Below are positions 49,173 through 58,241 of a DNA stretch of 64,000 bases, one piece after another. Both the position numbers and the translations under genes were made by a program. The stretch is from contig JBJEJH010000037.1 of assembly GCA_051877855.1 (NCBI GenBank), positions 1-64,000 on the forward strand. Direction: 5' to 3'. How positions within the stretch are numbered: position 1 is the first letter of the stretch; each line of letters starts with the position of its first letter. This DNA is from MGBC120314 sp051877855. GTDB taxonomy: Bacteria > Bacillota > Clostridia > Lachnospirales > Lachnospiraceae. Below the pieces are notes generated by a model. The model ran no database searches. It saw only the letters and a list, made by a program, of their open reading frames with translations, and was not told where the DNA came from.

Positions 49173-50051
49173 ATGGGGTTTATCAAATTAAGTGAGATTG
49201 TGGAAGCATCCAATGAACAGGGAATACCGTTTTGGCAGGTGGTTTTGCAGGAGGATATGCGGGAACGGAATGTGACAAAAGAGGATTCCATGAAGATGAT
49301 GAAAACCATGTTTGACGCCATGCTAAAGGCGGATCAGACATATGACCCCGGACTGAAATCTTCCAGCGGCTTAGCAGGGGGCGACGGTGCCAAGCTGGAA
49401 GAATACAGGATGAACCATGACTGTCTGGTGGGAGATTTTCTGGCACAAGTGATGGAAAAAGCGGTGAAGATGGGAGAGTCCAATGCCTGTATGCGACGTA
49501 TTGTTGCTATGCCTACGGCCGGTTCCTGCGGTGTGATTCCGGCGGTTTTGTTAACTTACAAAGAGCAGAAACAAGTATCGGAGGAACGAATCATAGAGGC
49601 CCTGTACGTGGCCGGAGGAATTGGTAAAGTGATCGCTGCCGGTGCGTGTATATCAGGAGCGGAAGGCGGATGTCAGGCGGAAATCGGATCTGCCAGCGCT
49701 ATGGCAGCAGGGGCAGTAGCTTATTTGGAAAATGGAAGTAATGAGGATATTGTAAATGCAGCAGCATTTGCTTTAAAAAATATGCTGGGCCTTACCTGTG
49801 ATCCGGTAGCCGGACTGGTGGAGGTGCCATGTATTAAGAGAAATATATCCGGTGCAGTGAATGCGGTGACATCCGCTGAACTTGCTCTTGCAGGTGTTCG
49901 AAGTGCTATTGAGCCGGATGAAGTAATTATCTCTATGAAACGTATAGGTAAACTGATTCCGGCCTGCCTGCGGGAAACCGGTCAGGATGGATTAGCGATT
50001 ACGGAAAGTGCCAAAAAAGTGGAGCAACGGATGCAGCAGGAGTGGATCTAA
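49173..50051 (+). CDS. sdaAA: L-serine ammonia-lyase, iron-sulfur-dependent, alpha subunit (292 aa)
   Basis: ATG 49173 is preferred (GGAAGGAG about 9 bases upstream); ATG 49164 abuts that site. The [4Fe-4S] cysteines are recognisable in PTAGSCGVIPA, GAEGGCQAEIG and LTCDPVAGLVEVPCIKRN. It forms the active oxygen-sensitive enzyme with the beta subunit. The oxygen-labile cluster type supports an anaerobic host. Confidence 0.95.
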   Translation: MGFIKLSEIVEASNEQGIPFWQVVLQEDMRERNVTKEDSMKMMKTMFDAMLKADQTYDPGLKSSSGLAGGDGAKLEEYRMNHDCLVGDFLAQVMEKAVKMGESNACMRRIVAMPTAGSCGVIPAVLLTYKEQKQVSEERIIEALYVAGGIGKVIAAGACISGAEGGCQAEIGSASAMAAGAVAYLENGSNEDIVNAAAFALKNMLGLTCDPVAGLVEVPCIKRNISGAVNAVTSAELALAGVRSAIEPDEVIISMKRIGKLIPACLRETGQDGLAITESAKKVEQRMQQEWI

Positions 50052-50100
50052 AAAGGCAGGAAGACCATGATCAAAGCGCGGTATTCGGTTGTGTTTTCAC

Positions 50101-50129
50101 TTGTAATAATGATGCAAAAGTTCTATAAT
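50101..50129 (+). promoter_or_regulatory. Promoter of the EAL protein gene
   Basis: TTGTAA (50101-50106), 17-base spacer, TATAAT (50124-50129), 41 bases before the start codon. Confidence 0.65.
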
Positions 50130-50169
50130 ATTCCTGTAGGAAGTTTTTTCTTGGAATAGAGGAATACAT

Positions 50170-52407
50170 ATGAAAGAGCATGTGAAGGATCATATGAAAG
50201 AAATAAATACGAAAAAATTTAGCATCATTTTGGTTGTCTTGGTGGCTATCGTAATAATGATTTTTTCAAGCTCCTATAAGATTTTTAATGAGCTTGAAGA
50301 CCAGCTGCGACAGAATCTTGAAGATGTAGCTGCACAGAACGCATTGGCGCTGCACAATAAGATACATTCAAATTATGAACTGCTTCTGAGTCTTTCAGAA
50401 ACGATGCATGATGTTGAACCGGATAACATCAGTGAAAGGCTGCAGTCTTTTGAGGTTTTTCTGGATGAGTACAAGCTGAAGCGGTTTGCGTATGTTTTTC
50501 CGGAGGGAACCAGTTACGCCACAGACGGAGGCGTAGCAAACTTGTCTTACCGGGAGTTCTTTAAACGGGGAATGGAAGGTAAGGCGACGATCAGCGATAT
50601 CCTGGAAGATGCATTGGAAGAAAGTCATGGTCTGGTTAATGTTATGACCATTCCGGTTTTTGACGATAAAGGGGTGGTTGAGGGCGTATTTGGTCTGACG
50701 TATGACGCCCAAAGCTTTAATGATGCATTGCAGATTGAGTGCTTTGATGGGCAGGGTTACAGCTGTGCTATTAACAGTGACGGACAGATTTTGGTTGCCA
50801 TGGGAAATGATACCCTGCAGATGTCCGAGAACATGTTTACGGATCTGTTGGGTACGGATTCACGGAATACGAAAGTAATCGAGAATCTGAAAAAACAGAT
50901 GGAAAATAATGTTCCTGCCGGTGGTGTTTTTTATCTGGAGGAGAAAAGTTACTATTGCGTTGTACCTGTAAAACTTATGGGTGGTGATGTCACATGGTAT
51001 ATGCTTACCATCATACCGGCAGAGGTCTTGGAAAGCAGGGCCGAACCTATTCAGCATAGTCTGTATCGGATGGCTTTAATTGTAATCCTCCTTACCTTTT
51101 TGGGAGCTGCATTTGTTGTTGCTCTTTCGCGGGAACAAAGAAACAGGATGCTTCGTTATGCATATGAAGATCCCCTTACAAATGGAGCAAATTATGCGAA
51201 ATTCTGTGTGGAAATGAATACGAAGCGTGATACGCGTGGGTATCTTGTTTCCATGGATATCACCCGGTTTAATAATATCAATATTGCTGCCGGGAAAGTG
51301 GCGGGAGACCACATGATCAGGGATATCTGGCAGATACTGAAAGATGAACTTCAAAGCGAGGAACTGGCTTGTCATGTGCGTGAAGACATCTTTTGTCTGT
51401 TTTTGAAAACGGAAGATAGAGAACGATTAGTAGAGCGTTTAAATCAGATATCGGTTCGGATTAATAATGAGGCAAGGAAATTGCAGGTTAAGGGAATTCA
51501 TTCTCGTTATGGCATTTATAAAATGAATAAAAATGAGGAAGTGGAGGATGCTTACAGCAAAGCCCAGATTGCAAGAGAACAGGCGCGAATTCAGAAAGAA
51601 CAATATTACGTGTTCTATAATGAAATGGATCATGAACGTATGCAGCAGAATCAGCAGATGGAGGAACGTTTTGAGGAATCTCTTGCTGCAGGAGAATTTG
51701 AAGTCTGGTATCAGCCAAAGTACAGTGCTTCAACCGGGGAAGTAGTAGGAAGCGAAGCGCTGGTGCGCTGGAGAAATACCGATGGAAGTCTGATTTCACC
51801 GGGCATATTCATTCCTCTCTTTGAACAAAACGGAATGATTGTGAAACTTGATGAGTACATGTTCCGTGCGGTATGCAAACAACAGGCACAGTGGCTTGCC
51901 AAGGGTCGGAAGATTTATCCGGTGTCTATTAATCTGAGCCGTGCATCTTTGTATTATGTTGATATTGTTGAAAGATATCGTGCCATTATACAGGAATATG
52001 CGGTTGATCCTGAGTTCATACAGCTTGAAATCACGGAGAGTGCTATGGAGGGAATGTCCGGTATCCGGGAATTCCTGGAGCAGTTCCGGGATATGGGTAT
52101 CCGAATTTTAATGGACGATTTTGGTACAGGCTATTCTTCACTTTCTACGTTGAATATGAAGTGTTTTGATACATTAAAGCTGGATAAGAGTCTCGTGGAT
52201 CATATCGGAGAACAGAATGGTGAAACACTGTTATACTATGTGATTAATATGGGACAGAAGCTGGGACTTCATATCACGGCAGAGGGCGTGGAAAATAACA
52301 TGCAGCTGAAGTTCCTGCAAGAGAATCATTGTGATGATATCCAAGGTTTCCTTTTTGCAAAGCCTATGCCGTCTGCTGAGTTTGAAAATATATTAATACA
52401 ATCGTAG
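50170..52407 (+). CDS. EAL-domain c-di-GMP phosphodiesterase with external sensor and degenerate GGDEF domain (745 aa)
   Basis: TM1 (about 16-36), an extracytoplasmic Cache-like sensor (about 40-290), TM2 (about 296-318), a GGDEF-fold region (about 325-470) whose active-site loop reads HVREDIF instead of GGDEF, and an EAL domain (about 495-740). The EAL signature is intact: SEALVRW (E529), QLEITESAMEG, LMDDFGTGYSSL, LKLDKSLV, AEGVEN and QGFLFAKP. So it should hydrolyse c-di-GMP and not make it. It has its own promoter and terminator. Confidence 0.93.
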   Translation: MKEHVKDHMKEINTKKFSIILVVLVAIVIMIFSSSYKIFNELEDQLRQNLEDVAAQNALALHNKIHSNYELLLSLSETMHDVEPDNISERLQSFEVFLDEYKLKRFAYVFPEGTSYATDGGVANLSYREFFKRGMEGKATISDILEDALEESHGLVNVMTIPVFDDKGVVEGVFGLTYDAQSFNDALQIECFDGQGYSCAINSDGQILVAMGNDTLQMSENMFTDLLGTDSRNTKVIENLKKQMENNVPAGGVFYLEEKSYYCVVPVKLMGGDVTWYMLTIIPAEVLESRAEPIQHSLYRMALIVILLTFLGAAFVVALSREQRNRMLRYAYEDPLTNGANYAKFCVEMNTKRDTRGYLVSMDITRFNNINIAAGKVAGDHMIRDIWQILKDELQSEELACHVREDIFCLFLKTEDRERLVERLNQISVRINNEARKLQVKGIHSRYGIYKMNKNEEVEDAYSKAQIAREQARIQKEQYYVFYNEMDHERMQQNQQMEERFEESLAAGEFEVWYQPKYSASTGEVVGSEALVRWRNTDGSLISPGIFIPLFEQNGMIVKLDEYMFRAVCKQQAQWLAKGRKIYPVSINLSRASLYYVDIVERYRAIIQEYAVDPEFIQLEITESAMEGMSGIREFLEQFRDMGIRILMDDFGTGYSSLSTLNMKCFDTLKLDKSLVDHIGEQNGETLLYYVINMGQKLGLHITAEGVENNMQLKFLQENHCDDIQGFLFAKPMPSAEFENILIQS

Positions 52408-52436
52408 AGGTTACCGATACATATCAACCAATATTA

Positions 52437-52480
52437 AAATGCCGAAAATCTGTTTTGCACAGGTTTCCGGCATTTGATTT
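52437..52480 (+). terminator. Terminator of the EAL gene
   Basis: AAATGCCGAAAATCTG (52437-52452) pairs with CAGGTTTCCGGCATTT (52460-52475) with one mismatch and one G-U pair; T-rich sequence follows. Confidence 0.75.
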
Positions 52481-52609
52481 ATATGTCAATTTTCTATAAA
52501 ACGAACACAAATACCTAAAATGAAATCCTATCGGCACAGATAAAGTTGCTTTATAATGGCATTACATCAAATAAATTTAATATACTTATTAAAGAAAAGG
52601 GGTAGTATC

Positions 52610-53293
52610 ATGAAAAAAAGCAACAATATTTTATGGGGTTCGATTCTTGTACTGTTGGGTGCAGTGTTGGCGCTGAATGCACTGGACATTACAGATATTA
52701 ATCTGTTTTTTGACGGCTGGTGGACATTGTTCATCATTGTGCCGAGTGTCATCGGACTGGCTGGCGGACAGGACACCAGCGGTAATCTGATTGGTTTGTT
52801 TATCGGAGCGTTTTTGCTGCTGTGTTGTCAGGGAATTTTGAATTTTGAGTTCCTGTGGAAACTGGCTGTACCGGCTATTATTATTCTCATCGGTCTGAAA
52901 ATGATTCTTGGAAACATCTTCGGAAATAAGAGTGAAGAGATTCTGAAAAATATGAAACAGAATGGGGAATACCTTAGTGAGACCTGTGGAATCTTCTCCG
53001 GTCGGGACATCCGGTTTGACAACGAAGAGTTTCACGGAGCAGAGTTGACAGCGGTCTTTGGCGGTGTCAAGTGTGATCTTAGAGATGCGGTGATTGAAAA
53101 GGACTGTGTTATTAACGCCAGTGCTGTTTTTGGCGGAATTGATTTGATCGTTCCGGAGAATGTGAATGTAAAAATTCGATCCAATTCTCTGTTTGGCGGA
53201 ATTTCTGACAAGAGAAAGCACCCGGTTGGAGATTATACAGAAACGATCTATGTGAATGGAACCTGTATGTTTGGAGGTGTGGACATCCGATGA
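52610..53293 (+). CDS. LiaF-like membrane protein (227 aa)
   Basis: ATG 52610 (MKKSNNILWG) follows AAAAGGGGTAGTATC. Four hydrophobic segments in residues 8-105 (LiaI/LiaF-type toast-rack membrane part), then a cytosolic or surface beta domain with the repeated AVFGGVKCDLRDA, AVFGGIDLIVPENV and SLFGGISDKR turns, which mark the LiaF C-terminal/DUF2154 fold. In Bacillus LiaF inhibits the LiaRS envelope-stress system; no LiaRS genes are adjacent. It overlaps the DUF4097 gene by four bases (ATGA). Confidence 0.88.
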   Translation: MKKSNNILWGSILVLLGAVLALNALDITDINLFFDGWWTLFIIVPSVIGLAGGQDTSGNLIGLFIGAFLLLCCQGILNFEFLWKLAVPAIIILIGLKMILGNIFGNKSEEILKNMKQNGEYLSETCGIFSGRDIRFDNEEFHGAELTAVFGGVKCDLRDAVIEKDCVINASAVFGGIDLIVPENVNVKIRSNSLFGGISDKRKHPVGDYTETIYVNGTCMFGGVDIR

Positions 53294-54096
53294 CAGCATG
53301 GCAGAAAACAGTAAAATATCTTGCAATTGCGCTGGCAATATTCTTAAGTGTCAGCATTATCAGTGGAATTTGTGGAGGAATTGCGTCGTTTTCATTTGTG
53401 TTTGGTCACAGAAACGGCGGCGGGGAACTTACGACTTATCCGGTGGATGGAGATGTGAAAGAATTACTTATCGATATCAGTGCGGCGGACTTATCCATAA
53501 AGACCGGAGAAGGATTCCGGGTGGAAAGTAATAATAAATATCTGACGGTAACGGAATCGGATGGAAAGCTTATGATTTCCGAAGAACGAAAATGGTTCGC
53601 ATCCGGTTCTGAAGGTATTCATTTGTACATCTATATTCCCGCGAACTTGAAGTTTGATTATGCACAGGTGAATGCCGGTGCGGGAAGCGTTAAGATTGAA
53701 GCACTTTCCGCCGATGTACTGGAGCTGGATCTGGGAGCAGGAGAAGTACAGATTGACAAACTGACAGCAGAGAAAAGTGCCAGGATTAACGGCGGTGCCG
53801 GAGAACTGACGATTAAGGATGGACTGCTGCACAACATGGAACTGGATATGGGTGTGGGAGAACTGAACCTGACCGGAAGAATCCTTGGTAAGAGTGATCT
53901 GAATTATGGTATTGGGGAAGCGAATATGACACTCCTCGGAACGAAGGAAGAATATCGGATTGAACTGGATAAGGGCATCGGGGAAGCAAAACTGGAAGGA
54001 AAATCCATGCAGGACGATTCGGTTTATGGTTCCGGAGATAATCGGATTGACATCGATGGAGGAATCGGTGAGATTCATATTACATTTTCAAAATAA
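53290..54096 (+). CDS. DUF4097 beta-helix adhesin-like envelope protein (268 aa)
   Basis: One N-terminal membrane helix (about 10-35), then a repetitive beta domain. From residue 129 on a G-x-G-E unit recurs about every 20 residues (GAGSVKIE, GAGEVQID, GAGELTIK, GVGELNLT, GIGEANMT, GIGEAKLE, GIGEIHIT), indicating a regular beta-helix. DUF4097 proteins commonly pair with LiaF-like partners in envelope-stress loci. Translationally coupled to the LiaF-like gene. Confidence 0.88.
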   Translation: MTAWQKTVKYLAIALAIFLSVSIISGICGGIASFSFVFGHRNGGGELTTYPVDGDVKELLIDISAADLSIKTGEGFRVESNNKYLTVTESDGKLMISEERKWFASGSEGIHLYIYIPANLKFDYAQVNAGAGSVKIEALSADVLELDLGAGEVQIDKLTAEKSARINGGAGELTIKDGLLHNMELDMGVGELNLTGRILGKSDLNYGIGEANMTLLGTKEEYRIELDKGIGEAKLEGKSMQDDSVYGSGDNRIDIDGGIGEIHITFSK

Positions 54097-54135
54097 ATCA
54101 GCATAGTACAGGTATGGATAAAGTGAGGTGGATCG

Positions 54136-55005
54136 ATGCATTTTGTACAGGCGAAAGGGATACTTTCAAATAGTAATGGAATGAATATTTACAGAGGATG
54201 CTCCCATGGATGTATCTATTGTGACAGCAGAAGCAAGTGCTATGGATTTACTCATGAATTTGAAGATATTGAGGTGAAGGAAAATGCTCCCAAACTTTTG
54301 GAGCAAGCCCTCCGATCCAAAAGAAAGAAATGTATGATCGGTACCGGTGCAATGTGTGATCCCTACCTTCATGTAGAGGAGCAACTGGGACTTACAAGAA
54401 AATGTCTTGAACTTATTGAACATTATGAATATGGTGTGACGGTCTTAACGAAATCCACCCGAATTCTCAGAGATATGGATTTGTTAACCTCCATAAATCA
54501 AAAAACAAAAGCCGTCGTGCAAATGACTATGACGACTTACGATGAGGATCTTTGCAGACTTTTGGAGCCGAATGTATCGACGACCCGGGAGCGCTATGAG
54601 GCATTATTGCAATTCAAGGAAGCGAATATTCCGACGGTGGTGTGGCTTACGCCGATCTTACCATTCATCAATGATACGGAAGATAATATAAGGGGGATTC
54701 TTGACTATTGCATAAACGCAGGAGTGAAAGGAATTATTTGTTTTGGCATGGGAGTTACACTGCGGGACGGAGATCGGGAATATTTTTACAGTGCCCTGGA
54801 TAAACACTTTCCGGGAATCAAGGAGAAATATATCAAAACCTATGGCAATGCTTATGATTTGCCGACTCCGAATCATAAAACACTGATAAAACTTTTTAAG
54901 GAAACCTGTGACACACATGGAATTATGTGTAATGTACAGGATTGTTTTGCATATCTTCATGAATTCCCGGAACGGTATGTTCAGCAGTCTCTGGACTTTT
55001 CCTGA
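54136..55005 (+). CDS. Radical SAM protein of the SPL/Rv2578c-like group (289 aa)
   Basis: Radical SAM cluster motif CxxxCxxC as CSHGCIYC (C22, C26, C29) preceded by GMNIYRGC. Other family features: KCMIGTGAMCDPYLHVEE, GVTVLTKSTRILRDMDLL and VVWLTPILPFINDT. It should cleave S-adenosyl-methionine using a [4Fe-4S] cluster; the substrate is not known for this group. Three additional Cys near the end (ETCDTHGIMCNVQDC) may bind a second cluster or metal. Its last 25 bases overlap the convergent M20 gene. Confidence 0.9.
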   Translation: MHFVQAKGILSNSNGMNIYRGCSHGCIYCDSRSKCYGFTHEFEDIEVKENAPKLLEQALRSKRKKCMIGTGAMCDPYLHVEEQLGLTRKCLELIEHYEYGVTVLTKSTRILRDMDLLTSINQKTKAVVQMTMTTYDEDLCRLLEPNVSTTRERYEALLQFKEANIPTVVWLTPILPFINDTEDNIRGILDYCINAGVKGIICFGMGVTLRDGDREYFYSALDKHFPGIKEKYIKTYGNAYDLPTPNHKTLIKLFKETCDTHGIMCNVQDCFAYLHEFPERYVQQSLDFS

Positions 55006-56207
55006 AGCCAACGAAGTGCCATGTATGCGTAGGCAGCACTTCCTTTATACAGAATACCGTCATCAAAACGGACCTTCGAATTATGTTGACCGTAAAAATA
55101 GCCTTCATCGATGCTTCCGGCTGTAATATAAAGACTTACGGTAGGAACCTTATGGCTTACAAAGGCGAAGTCCTCGCTGCCACCGCCGGGTTTGCCACCA
55201 TTAATCTTCGTCATATCGATAGCGGCTTCGCCATATAATTCTTTCATTATTTTTGATGTATCTTGAACGAATTCGCTGTCAATTATCATGGACGGACAAA
55301 AGTCGGAGAATGAAACCTCGGCCTCGCAGCGCATAGCCAGAGCAATGCCTTTGGTGATTTCAGTCATTCTGGTTTTGATCTGTTCGTTTACTTTACCTTC
55401 CGGATCCAATGTACGAATGGTTCCCCACATTTCGGCTGCATCGGGGAAAACGTTGGATGTGTTTCCTGCCTGAAACTTGCATGTGGTAAAGACTGCATAT
55501 TCACCCGGAGCAATCTCGCGGCTGTTGATTTCCTGCAGGGCAAGATGAATCTGTGCGGCTGCGGTGATGGCATCTACAGCAGCATTCGGCATAGATCCGT
55601 GACCACTTTTTCCTGTCACGGTGATATGATACTGTTCACAGGATGCCATTGAAATACCGCCACCCGGAATCATAAGCATACCGGAAGGCATTGGAACACC
55701 TGCAATGACATGCAGCATGAAAGCTGCATCTACCTTGGGATTTTCCAGTAGCCCGTTTTTAATCATATCCTTTGAACCTTGAAAAATCTCTTCGGCGGGC
55801 TGGAATTCTAATTTGACAGTGCCCTCAATTTCGTTTTCATGATCCTTTAGTAAACGGGCGGCACCAAGCAGCATAGCTGTATGCATATCATGACCGCAGC
55901 CATGCATTTTGCCGTCGGTTTGGCTCCTGTAATCAATATCGGCTTCCTCCTGTATAGGAAGTGCATCCATGTCACTGCGTAAAAGAATGGTTTTGCCGGT
56001 GGCATTTTTGCCAATGGTGGTGACGAGTCCTGCCTTTCCAATCTCTTTTACATCATATCCCATCTGCTCTAATTGGGCCTTTACGTAAGGCTTGGTGAAA
56101 GCCATGTCAAATCCCAGCTCAGGATGCCGGTGAAGTTCATGCCGGATTGTGGTTAATTCCGGCTGGAGTGCTTGTGCTTCATGTAATAGTGAATTTGCGT
56201 CCATCAT
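54981..56207 (-). CDS. M20-family amidohydrolase (408 aa)
   Basis: Metal-site motifs of the aminoacylase/hippurate-hydrolase branch: LLRSDMDALPIQEE, MHGCGHDMHTAMLLGAA, LEFQPAEEIFQGS and a late GGSEDFAFVS; the dimerisation domain carries GKSGHGSMPNAAVDAI. It likely removes N-acyl groups from amino acids or dipeptides; substrate undecided. Start 56207 with GGAAAGGAC upstream. The 3' end overlaps the radical SAM gene tail to tail with no terminator between. Confidence 0.92.
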   Translation of the reverse strand: MMDANSLLHEAQALQPELTTIRHELHRHPELGFDMAFTKPYVKAQLEQMGYDVKEIGKAGLVTTIGKNATGKTILLRSDMDALPIQEEADIDYRSQTDGKMHGCGHDMHTAMLLGAARLLKDHENEIEGTVKLEFQPAEEIFQGSKDMIKNGLLENPKVDAAFMLHVIAGVPMPSGMLMIPGGGISMASCEQYHITVTGKSGHGSMPNAAVDAITAAAQIHLALQEINSREIAPGEYAVFTTCKFQAGNTSNVFPDAAEMWGTIRTLDPEGKVNEQIKTRMTEITKGIALAMRCEAEVSFSDFCPSMIIDSEFVQDTSKIMKELYGEAAIDMTKINGGKPGGGSEDFAFVSHKVPTVSLYITAGSIDEGYFYGQHNSKVRFDDGILYKGSAAYAYMALRWLQEKSRDC

Positions 56208-56305
56208 TTTGTCCTTTCCATTAATTTATAATTAATATGTGTTCATTCTGAATAATTTATACAACGGTACTTACATTATAGTAAAATGACAGAAAAATAC
56301 AAGTC

Positions 56306-56333
56306 TTGTGGGTTCTGATGTTTTTGTTATAAT
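56306..56333 (+). promoter_or_regulatory. Promoter of the aromatic-acid-exporter-like gene
   Basis: TTGTGG (56306-56311), 16-base spacer, TATAAT (56328-56333). Confidence 0.6.
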
Positions 56334-56367
56334 GAAAGGGAATGTTGATTGGAAGGAATAGAACAAA

Positions 56368-57354
56368 ATGAAAAAAGAGATATGGTATGCCATAAGGATT
56401 ATAACCGCGGCTACAGCAGCAATCCTTCTTGCAAGAACGCTTTCACTACAATTTGATATATCAGCCGGAATCGTTGCAATTCTCTCTGTGGCAAGTACAA
56501 AGAGGGAAACGATCAAAACAGCCTATAATCGTTTTATTGCCTTTGGGGTAGCCCTGCTGATTGCTTTTTTTGCTTTCAGTCTGTTTGGTTACGGAATAGA
56601 AGCATTTTTAGTATATTTGGCAATCTTTGTTTTGATATGCCAGTTTTGCGGATGGACCAATGCAATGGCGATGGATTCGGTTTTGATATCTCATTTTCTC
56701 ACATTTGGTGAAATGAACATAGAATCTTTGATGAATGAGTTGTTACTGTTTGTAATCGGTGCCGGAACAGGTATCCTGGTAAACTTATGTCTGCGTAATA
56801 ATAAGTTTTATATGAAGAAACTGAAAGCAGAGACGGATGAACTTATTCGGAAGTCCTTGTTTAGAATGTCACAAAGGATATTGGATGATCAGTTCCCGGA
56901 TTATGATGGGACCTGTTTTGATGAAATGCGTCAGCAGATTAATCAGGCGTTGCTGGTTGCCCGGGAAAACTATATGAATCAATTGGTTAAAGAGAATACT
57001 GCGGATATTGAATATATTAACATGAGATCGAATCAGGTTGAACTTCTCTATGAAATGTATAAGAAGGTGCGGGATATTCATACAACACCGGTTACCGCAA
57101 AGATACTTTCGGAGTATTTCCTTCTTGTAGCCAATGAATATGCGGAAGAAAATACGGTTACCGAATTATTGGATGGATTTTACCGGATGCGTGACGATAT
57201 GAAGCGGCAGGTTCTTCCGGGTACGAGAGAAGAATTTGAAGACCGGGCAAAACTCTATGGACTTATGCAGAACATGGAGGAATTTCTGTTGCTTAAGAAG
57301 GATTATTGCAATAAATATAGAGAGAACTCTTCGATTCGTAGATTGTTCTACTGA
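56368..57354 (+). CDS. Aromatic acid exporter family (ArAE/FUSC, DUF939) membrane protein (328 aa)
   Basis: Residues 1-145 hold about five or six membrane helices (IRIITAATAAILLARTLSLQ; AGIVAILSVASTKRETIKTA is the family-typical loop), and 150-328 a helical cytosolic domain, the ArAE_1 plus ArAE_1_C layout. This single-unit form is common in Firmicutes with unknown cargo. RBS GGAAGGAATAG. A perfect palindrome follows the gene. Confidence 0.85.
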   Translation: MKKEIWYAIRIITAATAAILLARTLSLQFDISAGIVAILSVASTKRETIKTAYNRFIAFGVALLIAFFAFSLFGYGIEAFLVYLAIFVLICQFCGWTNAMAMDSVLISHFLTFGEMNIESLMNELLLFVIGAGTGILVNLCLRNNKFYMKKLKAETDELIRKSLFRMSQRILDDQFPDYDGTCFDEMRQQINQALLVARENYMNQLVKENTADIEYINMRSNQVELLYEMYKKVRDIHTTPVTAKILSEYFLLVANEYAEENTVTELLDGFYRMRDDMKRQVLPGTREEFEDRAKLYGLMQNMEEFLLLKKDYCNKYRENSSIRRLFY

Positions 57355-57382
57355 AACCCACCGGTTAGAATAAATCTCATAT

Positions 57383-57415
57383 CTATCATAGGTGTTTGCA
57401 AAACACCTATGATAG
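57383..57415. repeat. Perfect 15-bp inverted repeat, 3-base loop
   Basis: CTATCATAGGTGTTT (57383-57397), GCA, AAACACCTATGATAG (57401-57415). There is no T tract on either side, so the hairpin is not a standard terminator. It sits 25 bases before the MotA start and could mark the transcript end of the exporter gene, fold in the MotA leader, or bind a dimeric protein. Confidence 0.7.
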
Positions 57416-57439
57416 TCAGAAGATGAGGTGGTGGGAAAC

Positions 57440-58231
57440 ATGAAATTGAACAAAGCGGGAATGACAGGGTTTATGATGTGTTTTGTGGCTATTCTTTTTG
57501 GAATTGCATCGAATGGCGGGATTGGAACGATTGTGAGTTTTTTACATATTCCTTCCTTTATCCTTACTGCGGGAGGTGCGCTTTTTGCAGTTATGACCAC
57601 ATCGGATTCATTTGTAGATTTTAGATATGGTCTTTCAGGATTCCGGGAGGCCTTTATGAGTAAAGGAAATGATGCAGGTCATCTGTCCCACAAGATTATC
57701 GAAATGTCAGAACTGGCAAGAAAGGAAGGGCTGCTTGCACTGGAGGAAAAAGGGGAAAATGAAGATAACCTCTTTTTGCAGAAGGGATTAAGGCTCGTGG
57801 CCGATGGTTCGGATCCGGAATTGACAAGAGATATTCTTGAAACAGAGTTATCCCACAAATTTGAAACCGAAAAGAAACGTGTGAAATTCTGGCAGGATTT
57901 TGGTGCATATGCACCGGCCTGGGGAATGGTTGGTACTTTGATCGGACTTATTAATATGATGAAGTCCATGGGAGATAATGCCTCGGAAATTGGTGCAGGA
58001 ATGTCTCTGGCGTTAATTACTACTTTATATGGTTCCATTATTGCGAACTGGATCTGTATTCCGATTTCCAGAAAACTGGAAAAGAACTGTGTAGCTGAGT
58101 ATTTGCAGATGGAGGTAATAATAGAGGGGGTATTGTCGATTCAGGCGGGAGAGAACACTCGAATCATTAAAGAAAAAATGAAAGCTATTCTGGAAAAAGA
58201 AACAATTGATGAAATTGAAGATGAAAGGTAG
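57440..58231 (+). CDS. MotA/TolQ/ExbB proton-channel family protein, MotA-like (263 aa)
   Basis: ATG 57440 (MKLNKAGMTG) with GAGGTG 9 bases upstream. Four membrane helices in MotA order, a cytosolic loop with KEGLLALEEKGENED and LRLVADGSDPELTRDILETE, and the channel segment YAPAWGMVGTLIGLINMMKS. MotA conducts protons or Na+ in the flagellar stator. No MotB follows: the next gene is a sugar kinase, so the partner must lie elsewhere or the protein powers another machine. Confidence 0.88.
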   Translation: MKLNKAGMTGFMMCFVAILFGIASNGGIGTIVSFLHIPSFILTAGGALFAVMTTSDSFVDFRYGLSGFREAFMSKGNDAGHLSHKIIEMSELARKEGLLALEEKGENEDNLFLQKGLRLVADGSDPELTRDILETELSHKFETEKKRVKFWQDFGAYAPAWGMVGTLIGLINMMKSMGDNASEIGAGMSLALITTLYGSIIANWICIPISRKLEKNCVAEYLQMEVIIEGVLSIQAGENTRIIKEKMKAILEKETIDEIEDER

Positions 58232-58241
58232 GAGGTTTCCT

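Noticed and set aside
52631..53338. Reverse open frame of 235 codons opposite the LiaF-like gene
   Set aside because: No start signal, and the forward strand encodes a recognisable LiaF-type protein.
53491..54078. Reverse open frame opposite the DUF4097 gene
   Set aside because: Produced by the regular G-x-G-E codon repeats of the forward gene.
53670..54080. CRISPR-like short repeats
   Set aside because: The periodicity is codon-level repetition of a beta-helix protein, with no constant repeat or unrelated spacers.
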